This document shows positions 25,345 to 35,165 of a stretch of DNA of 64,000 bases, piece after piece. The stretch lies in contig NZ_NJIX01000004.1 in NCBI RefSeq assembly GCF_002209485.1, positions 124,001 to 188,000 on the forward strand. Direction: 5' to 3'. The stretch is from Achromobacter sp. HZ34. Its GTDB lineage: Bacteria > Pseudomonadota > Gammaproteobacteria > Burkholderiales > Burkholderiaceae_B. Position 1 is the stretch's first letter, and every line of letters starts with the position of its first letter. The translations under genes were made by a program, and so were the position numbers. The notes beneath the pieces were generated by a model that searched no databases, had not been told where the DNA came from, and saw only the letters and a list, made by a program, of their open reading frames with translations.

Positions 25345-28011
25345 TCAGGCCGTGGTCTTGCTCGGCGCGGCTTTCTTCGCCGCTGTCTTGGTCGCCTTCT
25401 TGGCGGCGGTCTTGGTAGCGGTCGTCTTGGAAGCTGTTTTGGAAGCCGTCTTCGTAGCCGTCTTCTTCGCTGCCGCTTTCTTCGCCGGCGCCTTGGCCGC
25501 TGCCTTCTTCGCCGCCGGTGCCGCCGCCGCGCCGCCCGCCGTCTTGCGTGCGGGCTTGTCGCCGCGCGGTTCGAATTCAAAGCCTATCTTGCCGTCCGGC
25601 TGGCGCACCAGGAAGGCCTTGAACTTGCGGTTGGTGCGGCTGGAAACAAAGCCATCGAGCAGGCCCGTGCGCCCTTCGTTGAGCAGCTTCTCCATCTGCT
25701 CGCGCGAGATCTCCTGTTGCAGGATGACCTTGCCCGAGCGGAAGTCGCAGCTCTTTTCCGGCCCCACGGATTTCTCGCACACGAAGCTCATGCCGTGCTC
25801 GAACACGCGCGACTGGCACTTCGGGCAAGGGCCCACGGGGGTCTGGCCGGAGAAGTCCACCGGCTCGTTGTCGTCCTCGTTGCTCTGGCCGAAATCGAAC
25901 TCCAGCTTGTTCTCGCCGGTGATGCGCAGGATGGCGGCGAAGGGCCGGCCCATCTTGCTGATGAAGCCTTGCAGGGGACCGATTTCGCGCTTGGCCAGCA
26001 GCTCTTCCACTTCCGGCAGTTCGAACGTGCGGCCGCCCGGATGCTTGCTGATCGAGAAGTCGCAATTGGTGCAGGCGTAGCGCCGGTAGTTTTCCTTGAC
26101 CACGTTGCCGCAGTTCGGGCAAGGCGTCTTCAAGGTGGCGTAATCGCCCGGGACCGTATCGCGCTCGTATTCCTTGGCGCGCTTGACGATCACCTGGGTC
26201 ATCTGCGCGATCTCGCGCATGAAGGCGTCGCGTGCCAGGTCGCCCTGTTCGATCTGCTTGAGCTTGTGTTCCCATTCGCCGGTCAGTTCCGGCGAGGTCA
26301 GTTCGGAGACATCCAGGCCGGCCAGCAGCGTCATCAGCTGGCGCGCCTTCGCCGTGGGCACCAGGTCGCGGCCTTCACGGCGCAAATAGACTTCATTGAG
26401 CAGCCCTTCGATGATGGCCGCGCGCGTCGCCGGCGTGCCCAGGCCGCGCTCGGACATGGCCTCGCGCAGTTCCTCGTCCTCGACCAGCTTGCCCGCGCTT
26501 TCCATCGCCGACAGCAGCGTGCCTTCGTTGTAGCGCGCGGGCGGCTTGGTGCTCAGGCCCACGGCTTCGACGTCCTCGGTGCGGACGGCTTCGCCGTCCT
26601 GCACCGGCACCAGGTTGGCGTCCTCGTCCTGGGCATCCCTGCCGTACACCGCCAGCCAGCCCGGATTCACCAGCACCTTGCCGTCGGTGCGGAAGCGATG
26701 GCCCTGCACCTCGGTCATGCGCGTGGTCACGCGGTATTCCGCGGCGGGGAAGAAAACCGCCAGGAAGCGCTTGAGCACCAGGTCGTAGAGCTTGGCTTCG
26801 GCCTCGCTCAAGTCGCGCGGCACCTGCAGCGTCGGAATGATGGCAAAGTGGTCCGACACCTTCTTGTTGTCGAAGATGCGGCGATTGGGCTTGACCCAGT
26901 TCTGGTCGATGACCTTGGCGGCATGGCGCGACAGCGCGCCCGCGGGACCGCTGCCTGCTTCGGACAGGGTGCGCATGGTGTCGCGCACCGTGTTCAGGTA
27001 GTCCTCGGGCAGGTAGCGCGAATCCGTACGCGGATACGTCAAGGCCTTGTGCCGTTCGTACAGCGTCTGCGCCAGCGACAAGGTGGTCTTGGCGGAGAAG
27101 CCGAAGCGGCCGTTGGCTTCACGTTGCAGCGAGGTCAGGTCGTACAGGGCCGGCGACAGTTGCGAGGAAGGCTTGGATTCCTCGGTGACCGTGCCGGGCT
27201 GATCGCGGCAAGCCGCCACCACGCTTTGCGCGGCGGCCAGCGACCACAGGCGCGATTCACGTTTCTCGGGATCGCGCTCGTCCTTCTTGAAATCGGGATC
27301 GATCCAGCGGCCGTCGTACAGGCCGGCGGCGGCCACGAAGCTGGCCCGGACTTCCCAGTAGTCGCGCGGCACGAAGGCGCGGATGCGGTTCTCGCGCTCG
27401 TTCACGATGGCCAGCGTCGGCGTCTGCACCCGGCCCACCGGCGTTTTGAAAAATCCACCGTCCTTGCTGTTGAAGGCGGTCATGGCGCGGGTACCGTTGA
27501 TGCCCACCAGCCAATCGGCCTCGGCGCGCGAGCGGGCAGCGGCCTCCAGCGGCTTCATCTGCACGTCGTCGCGCAGATTGGCGAAGGCATCACGGATGGC
27601 CTGCTGCGTCATCGACTGCAGCCACAGACGCTTGACGGGCTTGTTCACCCCCGCATACTGGATGATGTAACGAAAGATCAGTTCGCCTTCACGGCCCGCG
27701 TCACAGGCGTTGATGATGGCGTCGACGTCCTTGCGTTTGACCAGGCGGACCAGCAGCTTCAGGCGTTCGCTCGAACGCTTGTCGGCCGGCCCCAATTCGA
27801 ATTGCGGCGGGATCACGGGCAGATGCGTGAAGCTCCACTTTCCCTTGACCGGATCGTTGGGCGCGACCAGTCCGAGCAAATGACCGATGCTGGAAGCGAG
27901 GACGTAACTTTCGCTTTCAAAGTATTCCCCCTCACGCGTAAAGCCTCCCAGGGCGCGTGATATATCCAGGGCAACCGAGGGCTTCTCGGCAATAATCAAC
28001 GTTTTGCTCAT
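25345..28011 (-). CDS. topB: DNA topoisomerase III
   Basis: A type IA topoisomerase of 888 residues that decatenates DNA by single-strand passage. It starts with the TOPRIM domain (KTLIIAEKPSVA, acidic DAGREGE at 104-110) and has catalytic tyrosine Y326 in LTYPRTDSRYLP. C-terminal zinc-ribbon-like segments follow, with CPNC/CTNC and CPKC pairs. After about residue 830 it carries a tail of some 60 residues built almost only from Lys, Ala, Thr, Ser and Pro, resembling a histone H1 tail. The ATG at 28011 gives the canonical MSKTLIIAEKP start. In many beta-proteobacteria topB lies near smg and dprA; here smg is present 4 kb upstream but other genes intervene. Confidence 0.96.
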   Translation of the reverse strand: MSKTLIIAEKPSVALDISRALGGFTREGEYFESESYVLASSIGHLLGLVAPNDPVKGKWSFTHLPVIPPQFELGPADKRSSERLKLLVRLVKRKDVDAIINACDAGREGELIFRYIIQYAGVNKPVKRLWLQSMTQQAIRDAFANLRDDVQMKPLEAAARSRAEADWLVGINGTRAMTAFNSKDGGFFKTPVGRVQTPTLAIVNERENRIRAFVPRDYWEVRASFVAAAGLYDGRWIDPDFKKDERDPEKRESRLWSLAAAQSVVAACRDQPGTVTEESKPSSQLSPALYDLTSLQREANGRFGFSAKTTLSLAQTLYERHKALTYPRTDSRYLPEDYLNTVRDTMRTLSEAGSGPAGALSRHAAKVIDQNWVKPNRRIFDNKKVSDHFAIIPTLQVPRDLSEAEAKLYDLVLKRFLAVFFPAAEYRVTTRMTEVQGHRFRTDGKVLVNPGWLAVYGRDAQDEDANLVPVQDGEAVRTEDVEAVGLSTKPPARYNEGTLLSAMESAGKLVEDEELREAMSERGLGTPATRAAIIEGLLNEVYLRREGRDLVPTAKARQLMTLLAGLDVSELTSPELTGEWEHKLKQIEQGDLARDAFMREIAQMTQVIVKRAKEYERDTVPGDYATLKTPCPNCGNVVKENYRRYACTNCDFSISKHPGGRTFELPEVEELLAKREIGPLQGFISKMGRPFAAILRITGENKLEFDFGQSNEDDNEPVDFSGQTPVGPCPKCQSRVFEHGMSFVCEKSVGPEKSCDFRSGKVILQQEISREQMEKLLNEGRTGLLDGFVSSRTNRKFKAFLVRQPDGKIGFEFEPRGDKPARKTAGGAAAAPAAKKAAAKAPAKKAAAKKTATKTASKTASKTTATKTAAKKATKTAAKKAAPSKTTA

Positions 28012-28072
28012 GAGTATCCAATGGCGGCTGTCCGCCGCAGTAGCGCGGATGATAAGAGGGGAGATTCGCCAC

Positions 28073-30775
28073 ATGCAAGTCGCCGGCCCGTCGCAAGCAG
28101 GATCAGAACAGCATATCTGGCGCCGTTTCCTTGCCAGAACCACCCTGGCCCTGGGTCTGCTGCTACTGGCAAGCGCCGCATTATGCTGGGTTGCGGCGAA
28201 CTGGCCTCTTTTTTCCAAGATACAACGGTTATCCAGTGTGCAGGGTTTGATGGTGGTCGTCGGCGTGTTGGCGATTGCACTTTATGCCCGTGGCGCCAGC
28301 GGATCGAACGCGGCGCATGGCCGTGCCGCGGTGCTGGGCCTGGCGACCGTGCTGCTGGGGGCTTTGCTGGCCCTCATCGGCCAAACCTACCAGACCGGCG
28401 CGGATAACTGGGAATTGTTCGCCGCCTGGGCCGTGCTGATGCTGCCCTGGGCGCTGGCCGCGCGCAGCCAGGGTTTGTGGCTGCTGTGGGCGCTGCTGGT
28501 CAATGCGGCCGTCGTCCTGCTGCTGGGCGAGCGGGTCCTGGCCTGGTGGGGCGCTTTCGACGGTCCGGGCTTTCCCAGCCTGCTGGTGGCTGCCTTGAAC
28601 CTGGTGCTGCTGGGCCTGTGGGAGTTCAGCGCGCGGCGCTGGCAGGCGCGTACCGGCTTCGGACCGCGCGTGCTGGTCCTGCTGGCGGTGGGCGCCCTGG
28701 TGCTGGCCCTGGTCTTCGGCGGGGTCAGTGTCGACAATCTGGGCACCTGGACGGGGCTGGGCTGGGTGGTCGCGACCATCGGACTGACGGTCTTCTACGT
28801 GTGGACACGGCGCGACCTGGTTATTCTGGCCATGCTGGCGGCGGGCGTGATCTGCGTGTCGCTGCGCGTGGTGAGCGAGTGGCTGATCGACCTGGAGCCC
28901 GGCATCTGGGTGGTGCTGCCGCTGGCCGGCCTGCTGATGGGCGAAGCGGTGCTGGCGGCGCGCTGGCTGCGCCGCCTGGCCCTGACGACGCCGCCGTCAA
29001 CGCCGCAGTCGACTCCTCAGTCGGCCCCGCAGTCGACGCCTCGGTTGCCTCCGCTTTCGGCCTCACCGCCGCCGCTCGCCACCGGGGCGATGGCCGATGC
29101 CGAACCCGCCGGCATTTCCGCCGGCGCGGAGGTCGAGCCGGCCTTGCCTGCCGGTGCCCCCACCGTGCAACTGGCGGCGGTACCGGCCGACCGCGGCGCC
29201 GCGCCCTGGTTCATCCAGGGCCTGCTGGGCCTGAGCGCATGGCTGGCCAGCCTGCTGCTGCTGGTGTTCCTGGGTGTCTCGGGCCTGATCGTCAGCGCGT
29301 CAGGCGCCCTGGTGACCGGCCTGGTGCTGTGCGCCATCGGCGTGGCCATGGTGCGCGCCGCGGAGGGCCCGTTCTGGCGCCAGTGCGCGACCGCCCTGGC
29401 CTTCAGCGGACAGATCCTGGTGATGGCCGGCCTGGCCGACGCCAATTCGCCGGCCGGCGCGGCGGTGTTCGTGCTGGCGCTGGCCATCGTGATCTACCTC
29501 TTCGGGCCGGATGCCATCCTGCGTTTTCTCAGCGGCCTGACGATGGTGGTGGCGGTCTACCTGCTCACCGCCTTCGCCATCGAGCGCAGCGATGCCTACG
29601 ACACGCTGATCAACGCCGTGTTGCGCTGGATCGCCTTCGACGATTTGCGCGGCATTGCCTTGTGGCTGCCGGCCTCGCTGTTGACGGCGTGGGTGGCGGC
29701 GCTGGCATTTGTCGCCAATCCGCGCCTGCCGGCGCAGCGCCGTGATGCGCTGCTGCCGTTGGCCTGGGCGTTCGCGCTGGCGGCGCAGGCCAGCGTGGTG
29801 CTGGCGGCGGGTGTGCCCGTCTGGCAGCTGCCTGCGCTGTGGCAGACGCATGCGCCGTCGGTCCTGTACCTGATCCTGGTGGTGGTGCTGCCGGTGGCCG
29901 CCGCCATTGCCGTCCTGCACCCGCGGCGCCAGGTGCTGGGCCGTGGCGTGCGCTACGGCGTGCCGCTGGGCCTGGCGCTGCTGGCGGGCTTCTGGCTGTC
30001 CTGGCCGGGCGTGGCCTATGCCCTGGCCTGGCTGCTGCTGGGCTTCGGCCTGCGCCGCGCCCGCTTGTTCCACCTGGGCCAGATCGCGGTGCTGCTGTGC
30101 CTGGTTTTCTACTACTACCGCCTGGACACGCCGCTGTTGTACAAGGCCGCTTTGTTGGCCGGCGCGGGTGTCCTGCTGCTGTTGCTGCGCGTGGCCGTCT
30201 GGGCAGTGCCGCGCTTGCGGGGCACGGCGGAGCCACGGGCCGTGCGCCCGGCCCGGGCAGCGCCATGGCGCGCCGGCCTCATCGCCGCGGGTCTGTTGCT
30301 GTGCCTGGGCGCCGCCAATACGGCCATCTGGCAGCGTGAGCAACTGCTGGCCCATGGGCAGGTGGTGCGGCTGGAACTGGCGTCGCGCGATCCGCGCTCG
30401 CTGCTGCAGGGTGACTATATGGATCTGCGTTTCGTCGCCGCGCAAGCCGTCGGCACGCTGCAGGACAGCCTGCCGGCCGCCGCCGGTCCGCTGCACGCGC
30501 CCATCATCGATGCCTACCTGGTGCTCAAGCCGGACGAGCATGGCGTGGCCCAGCCCGTGCGCGTGCAGGCCGCGCCGCAGCCGCACGATGCCCAGGAAGT
30601 GGTGCTGCGCTACCGTTTGCGCGCCGGTGGCGTGCGCATCGTCACCAATGCCTATTTCTTCCCCGAAGGCCAGGGCGACCATTACGTGGGTGCCCGTTAC
30701 GGCGAGCTGCGCGTGGACGACAACGGCACCGGCCTGCTGGTGAACCTGCTCGGCGAGGACTTCAAGCCGCTCTGA
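28073..30775 (+). CDS. Polytopic membrane protein with DUF2157, DUF4401 and GDYXXLXY domains
   Basis: A 900-residue inner-membrane protein with roughly two dozen hydrophobic segments. The N-terminal part resembles DUF2157 ([21 protein letters not shown], then [18 protein letters not shown]), the middle resembles DUF4401, and the soluble C-terminus has the diagnostic [11 protein letters not shown] of GDYXXLXY proteins. These domains are often separate neighbouring genes; here they form one chain. A Thr/Pro/Gln/Ser tandem-repeat linker at about residues 305-335 joins the first two parts. The ATG at 28073 follows GGGGAGA; earlier in-frame ATGs exist. It is divergent from topB (61 bp) and its 3' end overlaps gluQ by 14 bp. 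Function unknown. Confidence 0.85.
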   Translation: MQVAGPSQAGSEQHIWRRFLARTTLALGLLLLASAALCWVAANWPLFSKIQRLSSVQGLMVVVGVLAIALYARGASGSNAAHGRAAVLGLATVLLGALLALIGQTYQTGADNWELFAAWAVLMLPWALAARSQGLWLLWALLVNAAVVLLLGERVLAWWGAFDGPGFPSLLVAALNLVLLGLWEFSARRWQARTGFGPRVLVLLAVGALVLALVFGGVSVDNLGTWTGLGWVVATIGLTVFYVWTRRDLVILAMLAAGVICVSLRVVSEWLIDLEPGIWVVLPLAGLLMGEAVLAARWLRRLALTTPPSTPQSTPQSAPQSTPRLPPLSASPPPLATGAMADAEPAGISAGAEVEPALPAGAPTVQLAAVPADRGAAPWFIQGLLGLSAWLASLLLLVFLGVSGLIVSASGALVTGLVLCAIGVAMVRAAEGPFWRQCATALAFSGQILVMAGLADANSPAGAAVFVLALAIVIYLFGPDAILRFLSGLTMVVAVYLLTAFAIERSDAYDTLINAVLRWIAFDDLRGIALWLPASLLTAWVAALAFVANPRLPAQRRDALLPLAWAFALAAQASVVLAAGVPVWQLPALWQTHAPSVLYLILVVVLPVAAAIAVLHPRRQVLGRGVRYGVPLGLALLAGFWLSWPGVAYALAWLLLGFGLRRARLFHLGQIAVLLCLVFYYYRLDTPLLYKAALLAGAGVLLLLLRVAVWAVPRLRGTAEPRAVRPARAAPWRAGLIAAGLLLCLGAANTAIWQREQLLAHGQVVRLELASRDPRSLLQGDYMDLRFVAAQAVGTLQDSLPAAAGPLHAPIIDAYLVLKPDEHGVAQPVRVQAAPQPHDAQEVVLRYRLRAGGVRIVTNAYFFPEGQGDHYVGARYGELRVDDNGTGLLVNLLGEDFKPL

Positions 30776-31730
30776 GCGGCCAGCGTGTTGCCCATGCGGC
30801 GCAGGCGTCGCGCAGGAAGGCCGCCGGGTCGGTGGCCTGCAATGCCGTGAAGCCCAGCGCCTGCCAGGCCTGGTTCAAGGTGACGATGGGCTGCGTCAGG
30901 TCCAGCGCGGGGGCGTGATTCTGCTTGGACAGCTTCAGGCCGCTGCGCGGATCCAGGATCAAGGGCACGTGCATGACGCGCGGCGGCGTCAGCCCCAGCA
31001 TGCGCGCCAGCACGCGTTGGCGTGCCGTCGACGTCAGCAGGTCGGCACCGCGCACGACGTCGGTGACGCCCTGCGCGCCGTCATCCACCACCACCGCCAA
31101 CTGATAGGCCCACAGGCCGTCGGCACGGCGCAGCACGAAGTCGCCCACGGCCCGTGCCACATCCTGGCGCTGTTGCCCCAGCCAGCGGTCTTCGAACACT
31201 TCGATGCCCGCCGGCACGCGCAAGCGCCACGCACGTGCCGCGCGTCCTGGCGGCAAGCCATGGCGGCAAGTGCCGGCATAGGGGCGTTCGCCCGTCTCGT
31301 CATCCTGCTGCGCCAGCCCGGTCAGTGCCGCCGCCGCATCGGCGATCTCGCGGCGCGTGCAGCCACAGCCGTAGATCAGGCCGCGCGCCGCCAGGTCGTC
31401 GAACGCGCGCTGGTAGACCGCATCGCGCGTGGATTGCCAGATCATCTCGCCATCCCAATGCAGGCCCAGCGCTTCCAGCTGTCCCATGATGATGCGGTCG
31501 GCGCCGGGCACGCTGCGCGGCTTGTCGACATCCTCGATACGCAGCAGCCATTTCCCTCCCGCCGCGCGCGCGTCCAGGTAGCTGGCCAGGGCCGCCACCA
31601 GCGAGCCGGCGTGCAGCGGGCCGCTGGGGCTGGGCGCGAAGCGGCCGACGTATGGGGCAACCTCGGGGGCAACCTCGGGGACAACCTCGGGAGCAACGTC
31701 AGGGCCAGTGGCAAGGCCGGCGTGGGTCAT
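30762..31730 (-). CDS. gluQ: Glutamyl-Q tRNA(Asp) synthetase
   Basis: A 322-residue paralogue of the glutamyl-tRNA synthetase catalytic domain that attaches glutamate to the queuosine of tRNA(Asp). It has the HIGH-like [18 protein letters not shown], the zinc cysteines in GCGCTRRE with the later TCRHG, and the KMSK-like LKLSKQN; the anticodon-binding domain is absent, as expected. Its N-terminus carries an unusual EVAP tetrapeptide repeat (residues 11-26) encoded by a 12-bp tandem repeat directly before the normal start of the domain. The ATG at 31730 is chosen; a TTG four codons upstream is possible. It lies between smg and the GDYXXLXY gene. Confidence 0.95.
   Translation of the reverse strand: MTHAGLATGPDVAPEVVPEVAPEVAPYVGRFAPSPSGPLHAGSLVAALASYLDARAAGGKWLLRIEDVDKPRSVPGADRIIMGQLEALGLHWDGEMIWQSTRDAVYQRAFDDLAARGLIYGCGCTRREIADAAAALTGLAQQDDETGERPYAGTCRHGLPPGRAARAWRLRVPAGIEVFEDRWLGQQRQDVARAVGDFVLRRADGLWAYQLAVVVDDGAQGVTDVVRGADLLTSTARQRVLARMLGLTPPRVMHVPLILDPRSGLKLSKQNHAPALDLTQPIVTLNQAWQALGFTALQATDPAAFLRDACAAWATRWPLRAA
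31654..31701. repeat. 12-bp tandem repeat inside gluQ
   Basis: Four consecutive 12-bp units related to GGGGCAACCTCG (plus-strand reading), with increasing divergence toward 31701. The unit is a multiple of three, so changes in copy number would lengthen or shorten the GluQ N-terminus by four residues (EVAP) without a frameshift. Confidence 0.85.
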
Positions 31731-31871
31731 GGCAAGAGGCAAAACGTCATGGGGAGTAGGCCCACATTAGATCGCAAGCGCAGGGATGTTTATTGAAAAA
31801 ATAATAAGCGGGGTTATTGGTTGCGCTCAGCGGGGATATAAAAAATCGCGGAAGAATATTGTTGCCAAAAA

Positions 31872-31895
31872 GCAAAACCGGCCCATCGGGCCGGC
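31872..31895 (-). terminator. Rho-independent terminator after smg
   Basis: Minus-strand stem CCGGCCC-GAT-GGGCCGG followed by TTTTGCTTTTTGG, 38 bp beyond the smg stop. A good stem with a broken U-tract. The rest of the 31731-31932 gap is AT-rich and probably holds the gluQ promoter. Confidence 0.85.
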
Positions 31896-31932
31896 TTTCA
31901 TCATCGAGGCGCAAGCCTCGGTGGGCAGTGCT

Positions 31933-32394
31933 TCAGTGCAGGCGTCGCACGTCGCCGTCGTCGTCCAGCAGCTCTTCGAGTACCAGGTTGTCGATGTCGG
32001 CTTCCTGGCTCCACAGCACCATCAAGGCAGTGATCTTGACCTTCGCCAGGGGGACGGGAGATTCAGGCGCGGCCAGCGCGCGGTCGATCACGATCTCACG
32101 CAAGGGCGCGGGCAGGACGCCGGCCGTTTCGAGAAACGTGATGAAACCGATGGCTTCGGTGCCCAATTGAAGATATTCGCTGTCGGTGTAGACGCGCGTA
32201 CCGCCACTGGCCTGCGAGGCCAGATCGACGCAACGCTCGGTGGTCTCGGCCAGGCCGTAGAGCCAACCCAGGGCATCATCGATATCTTCGTGTTCGAAGC
32301 CTGCGGCTGCCAGGCGCTTGGCCAGGACATCTGCCGCGGGACAGGCTTGCGGCGTGTAGTAATTTTCGAAAAGGTAGACCAGGATATCGAACAT
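31933..32394 (-). CDS. smg: Smg family protein (DUF494)
   Basis: A 153-residue acidic protein of the Smg family, beginning MFDILVYLFENYY, with the characteristic EDIDDALGWLYGL and ending in an acidic segment (LLDDDGDVRRLH). Length matches the family. The gene is usually next to dprA or the def/fmt group; its biochemical function is not established. Here dprA is not adjacent: the upstream neighbour is the divergent D-threonine-aldolase-like gene. Confidence 0.93.
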   Translation of the reverse strand: MFDILVYLFENYYTPQACPAADVLAKRLAAAGFEHEDIDDALGWLYGLAETTERCVDLASQASGGTRVYTDSEYLQLGTEAIGFITFLETAGVLPAPLREIVIDRALAAPESPVPLAKVKITALMVLWSQEADIDNLVLEELLDDDGDVRRLH

Positions 32395-32469
32395 ATTGCG
32401 CCGTCTTCAGTCGTTATTTGCCCAGTCGGCCCGCTTATCGGCAAACCAGCAAACGTAAATTCACTTTAC

Positions 32470-32524
32470 GCTTATTCATGTTGTGGGGCAACCGCAGGTG
32501 CGACGGGACAACAAACGAATAAGC
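32470..32524. repeat. Inverted repeat upstream of the D-threonine-aldolase-like gene
   Basis: Arms GCTTATTC (32470-32477) and GAATAAGC (32517-32524), with inner TTGT/ACAA continuing the symmetry. It lies in the 234-bp divergent space between smg and the aldolase gene and may be an operator or a leader stem-loop. Confidence 0.4.
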
Positions 32525-32554
32525 AGGTATTACTTACCTTATCAGCCGTTTTGC

Positions 32555-32574
32555 GACTTTTTCAGACAAAAGTC
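32555..32574. promoter_or_regulatory. Candidate operator GACTTTT-N6-AAAAGTC
   Basis: A perfect 7-bp inverted repeat centred about 65 bp before the TTG start of the D-threonine-aldolase-like gene, in an AT-rich stretch. The size and spacing suit a dimeric regulator, but no motif family is recognised. Confidence 0.4.
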
Positions 32575-32628
32575 AGAAAATTGATTGTATTAGCAATAAC
32601 ACATTGCACATTGACAAAGGAGCGCACG

Positions 32629-33789
32629 TTGGAGAACACCGACATCGATATCCAGGGCACCGGTCTGCCGGCCTTGACCCTGCCGCCGCCCGCCAAGCCC
32701 GGCATGACGCTGGCGGAAGTGGATACGCCCGCGCTGGTGCTGGATCTGGATATCTTCGAAAGCAATCTGCGCATCATGCAGGACTGGGCGCGGCACCATG
32801 ACATCGCCCTGCGGCCGCATGCCAAGGCGCACAAGTGCCCGGAAGTTTCGCTGCGCCAGATCGCCCTGGGCGCGCGCGGCGTGTGCGTGCAGAAGGTCAG
32901 TGAAGCGCTGCCGTTCGTGGCCGCCGGCATCGCCGATATCCATATCAGCAACGAGGTCGTCGGCGAGTCCAAGCTGGCGCTGCTGGCCCAGCTGGCCCGC
33001 CGCGCCCGCGTCAGTGTTTGCGTCGACAACGCGGCCAACGTCGCGGCCCTGTCGCGCGCGGTGGCGGCGCTGGATGCCCGTGTCGACGTGCTGGTGGAGA
33101 TCGACGTGGGCCAGGGCCGCTGCGGCGTAGCGTCGCCGACGGCGGCGCTGGAGCTGGCGCGCCGCGTGGAAAGCCTGCCCGGCCTGCGCTTCGCCGGCAT
33201 CCAGGCCTATCACGGCTCCCTGCAACATCGCCGCGGCCATGCCGAACGGGCCCAGGCCTGCCTGGAATCGGCGGCGCGCGCGCGCCAGTGTGCCGAGGTC
33301 CTGCATGAGCACGGCTATGCCTGCCCCATCATTACCGGCGGCGGCACTGGTAGCGCGGAATTCGACGGGCCTGGCGACGTGTATACGGAATTGCAGGCCG
33401 GCAGCTATGCCTTCATGGACGGCGACTACGGTGCCAACGAATGGGCCGGTGAATTGAAATTCGGCAACAGCCTGTTCCTGCTCGGCACGGTGATGAGCGT
33501 GCCGACGGCGGACCGCGTGGTATTGGATGTGGGACTGAAATCCACCACGGTCGAATGCGGCCTGCCCAAGGTGTATGAGCGCGACAATCTTCTGTATGTC
33601 GCCGCCAACGACGAGCACGGCGTCGTGCGCGTGGCCGCCGGCACCGCCGCGCCCGCCCTGGGCGAGAAGCTGCGCCTGGTGCCGTCGCACGTGGATCCCA
33701 CGTTCAATCTGCACAGCGACCTGGTGGTGCTGCGCGGCGGCGTCGTGGAAGGGGTATGGCCCATCGCTGCGCGCGGGCTCAGCCGCTGA
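32629..33789 (+). CDS. D-threonine aldolase / D-3-hydroxyaspartate aldolase-like PLP enzyme
   Basis: A 386-residue fold-type III PLP enzyme of the alanine-racemase-like D-threonine aldolase/D-serine dehydratase (DSD1) family, cleaving or dehydrating D-beta-hydroxy amino acids. RPHAKAHKCP (residues 62-71) carries the PLP lysine and GGGTGSAEF binds phosphate. Near the C-terminus SHVDPTFNLH gives H354-x-D356, the metal pair of D-threonine aldolase; dehydratases of the family have His-x-Cys. The start is TTG at 32629: AGGAG lies six bases upstream, and the frame before it has no family sequence. It converges on the polar amino-acid ABC operon (10 bp between stops), which probably imports its substrate. 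Confidence 0.88.
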   Translation: MENTDIDIQGTGLPALTLPPPAKPGMTLAEVDTPALVLDLDIFESNLRIMQDWARHHDIALRPHAKAHKCPEVSLRQIALGARGVCVQKVSEALPFVAAGIADIHISNEVVGESKLALLAQLARRARVSVCVDNAANVAALSRAVAALDARVDVLVEIDVGQGRCGVASPTAALELARRVESLPGLRFAGIQAYHGSLQHRRGHAERAQACLESAARARQCAEVLHEHGYACPIITGGGTGSAEFDGPGDVYTELQAGSYAFMDGDYGANEWAGELKFGNSLFLLGTVMSVPTADRVVLDVGLKSTTVECGLPKVYERDNLLYVAANDEHGVVRVAAGTAAPALGEKLRLVPSHVDPTFNLHSDLVVLRGGVVEGVWPIAARGLSR

Positions 33790-33799
33790 GCCATTGCGC

Positions 33800-34528
33800 T
33801 CAGTGCGCCATTCCCAGGAATTGCTGCAGTTCCGCCGTGCGCGGGTTGCCGAACACCTCGTCCGGCGGCCCGCTCTCGTGCACCTTGCCCTCGTGCATGA
33901 ACACCACGCGATCGCAGACTTCGCGGGCAAAGCGCATCTCATGCGTCACCATCAGCAGCGTCATGCCATCGGCAGCCAGGCCGCGCACCACCGCCAGTAC
34001 TTCATTGACCAGTTCCGGGTCCAGCGCGGAGGTGATCTCGTCGCACAGCAGGGCGATGGGCTGCATGGCCAGTGCGCGGGCAATGGCCACGCGCTGCTGC
34101 TGGCCGCCCGACAGCTGATCCGGCCACGCATCGAACTTGTGGCCCAGGCCCACCCGTTCCAGCATGGTGCGCGCCAGCACTTCCGCTTCGGCCTCGGGCA
34201 GCTTGCGAGTGACCATGGGCGACAGCATGACGTTGCGGCCGGCCGTCAGGTGCGGGAACAGATTGAACTGCTGGAAGATCATGCCGACCTTCAGCCGCAG
34301 CGCGCGCAGGTGCAGGTCGTCCGGCACCAGCTTGGCCTCGGCCACCATGATGGCGCCGCTATCCAGCGTCTCCAGGCCGTTGATGCAGCGTAGCAGCGTG
34401 CTCTTGCCGGAGCCGCTCTTGCCGATGATGGCGATGACCTCGCCCGGCTCGACCCGCAGGGTGACACCCTTCAGCACTTCATTCGCGCCAAAGCGCTTGC
34501 GGATGTCTTCAATGGCGATGAGGGGCAT
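33800..34528 (-). CDS. Polar amino-acid ABC transporter, ATP-binding subunit
   Basis: A 242-residue ATPase of the GlnQ/HisP class. Walker A is GKSGSGKSTLL, the Q-loop is FQQFNLFPHLTA, the signature is LSGGQQQRVAIARAL, Walker B is LLCDEITSALD and the switch His is in MVTHEMRF. The Walker B Asp is preceded by Cys, and Pro of the usual DEPTSALD is Ile, a common variant in this class. The ATG at 34528 (MPLIAIEDIRKRFG) overlaps the permease gene by 20 bp. Last gene of a four-gene transporter operon. Confidence 0.94.
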   Translation of the reverse strand: MPLIAIEDIRKRFGANEVLKGVTLRVEPGEVIAIIGKSGSGKSTLLRCINGLETLDSGAIMVAEAKLVPDDLHLRALRLKVGMIFQQFNLFPHLTAGRNVMLSPMVTRKLPEAEAEVLARTMLERVGLGHKFDAWPDQLSGGQQQRVAIARALAMQPIALLCDEITSALDPELVNEVLAVVRGLAADGMTLLMVTHEMRFAREVCDRVVFMHEGKVHESGPPDEVFGNPRTAELQQFLGMAH

Positions 34529-35165
34529 TGAGCTTCCTTTCCAGGCGCAGGCTGGCGCGTGACAGCGGCCAGCACAGGACAAAATAGATCAGCGCAGCCA
34601 CGCCATACACCGTGAACGGATTGAATGTCGCATTGGTGATGATGGTGCTGGCTTTGGACAATTCGGTGAAGCCGATGATGGACGTCAGCGCCGTACTCTT
34701 GACGATCTGCACGGCGAAGCCCACCGTTGGCGCCACCGCGACGCGTAGCGCCTGGGGCAGCACGACGTAACGCATCTGCTGGAAGTAGCCCATGGCCAGG
34801 CTGGCCGAGGCTTCCCACTGCCCGCGATTGATCGATTCGACGCAGCCGCGCCAGATCTCCGCCAGGAATGCGGCCGACCACAGCGCCAGCGCGGCGCCGG
34901 CCGCAAGCCAGGCCGGTACATCGATTCCCGCCAGGGACAGGCCGAAGAACATCAGGAACAGCTGCATCAGCAGCGGCGTGCCCTGGAACAGCTCGATGAA
35001 GACCCACGCGACGCGGCGCGGCCAGCGCCGTCTGGATACCCGCATCAGCAGCATCAGCAAGCCGATCAGGGTGCCGGAGACAAAGGTGACCAGGGCCAGC
35101 AGCACGGTCCAGCGCGCTGCCAGCAGCAGGTTGCGCACGATGTCCCACAGGGTGAATTCCATCAT
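34509..35165 (-). CDS. Polar amino-acid ABC transporter permease
   Basis: A 218-residue inner-membrane permease of the HisM/GlnP family with about five membrane helices. The family's cytoplasmic coupling motif is visible (ESINRGQWEASASLAMGYFQ) together with the early FIELFQGTPLLMQLF segment. The ATG at 35165 overlaps the previous permease's TGA as ATGATGA. It pairs with the other permease as a heterodimer. Confidence 0.93.
   Translation of the reverse strand: MMEFTLWDIVRNLLLAARWTVLLALVTFVSGTLIGLLMLLMRVSRRRWPRRVAWVFIELFQGTPLLMQLFLMFFGLSLAGIDVPAWLAAGAALALWSAAFLAEIWRGCVESINRGQWEASASLAMGYFQQMRYVVLPQALRVAVAPTVGFAVQIVKSTALTSIIGFTELSKASTIITNATFNPFTVYGVAALIYFVLCWPLSRASLRLERKLNAPHRH

Noticed and set aside
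25081-27960. Long plus-strand open frame opposite topB
   Set aside because: Composition is Arg/Gly/Leu-rich without motifs, and topB on the minus strand is unmistakable.
31654-31701. Short tandem repeats considered as a CRISPR remnant
   Set aside because: Units are 12 bp, directly adjacent with no spacers, and lie in frame within gluQ.
31786-32628. Apparent N-terminal extension of the D-threonine-aldolase-like protein
   Set aside because: The frame is open upstream but unrelated to the family and crosses smg on the other strand; the ribosome-binding site before the TTG at 32629 marks the real start.
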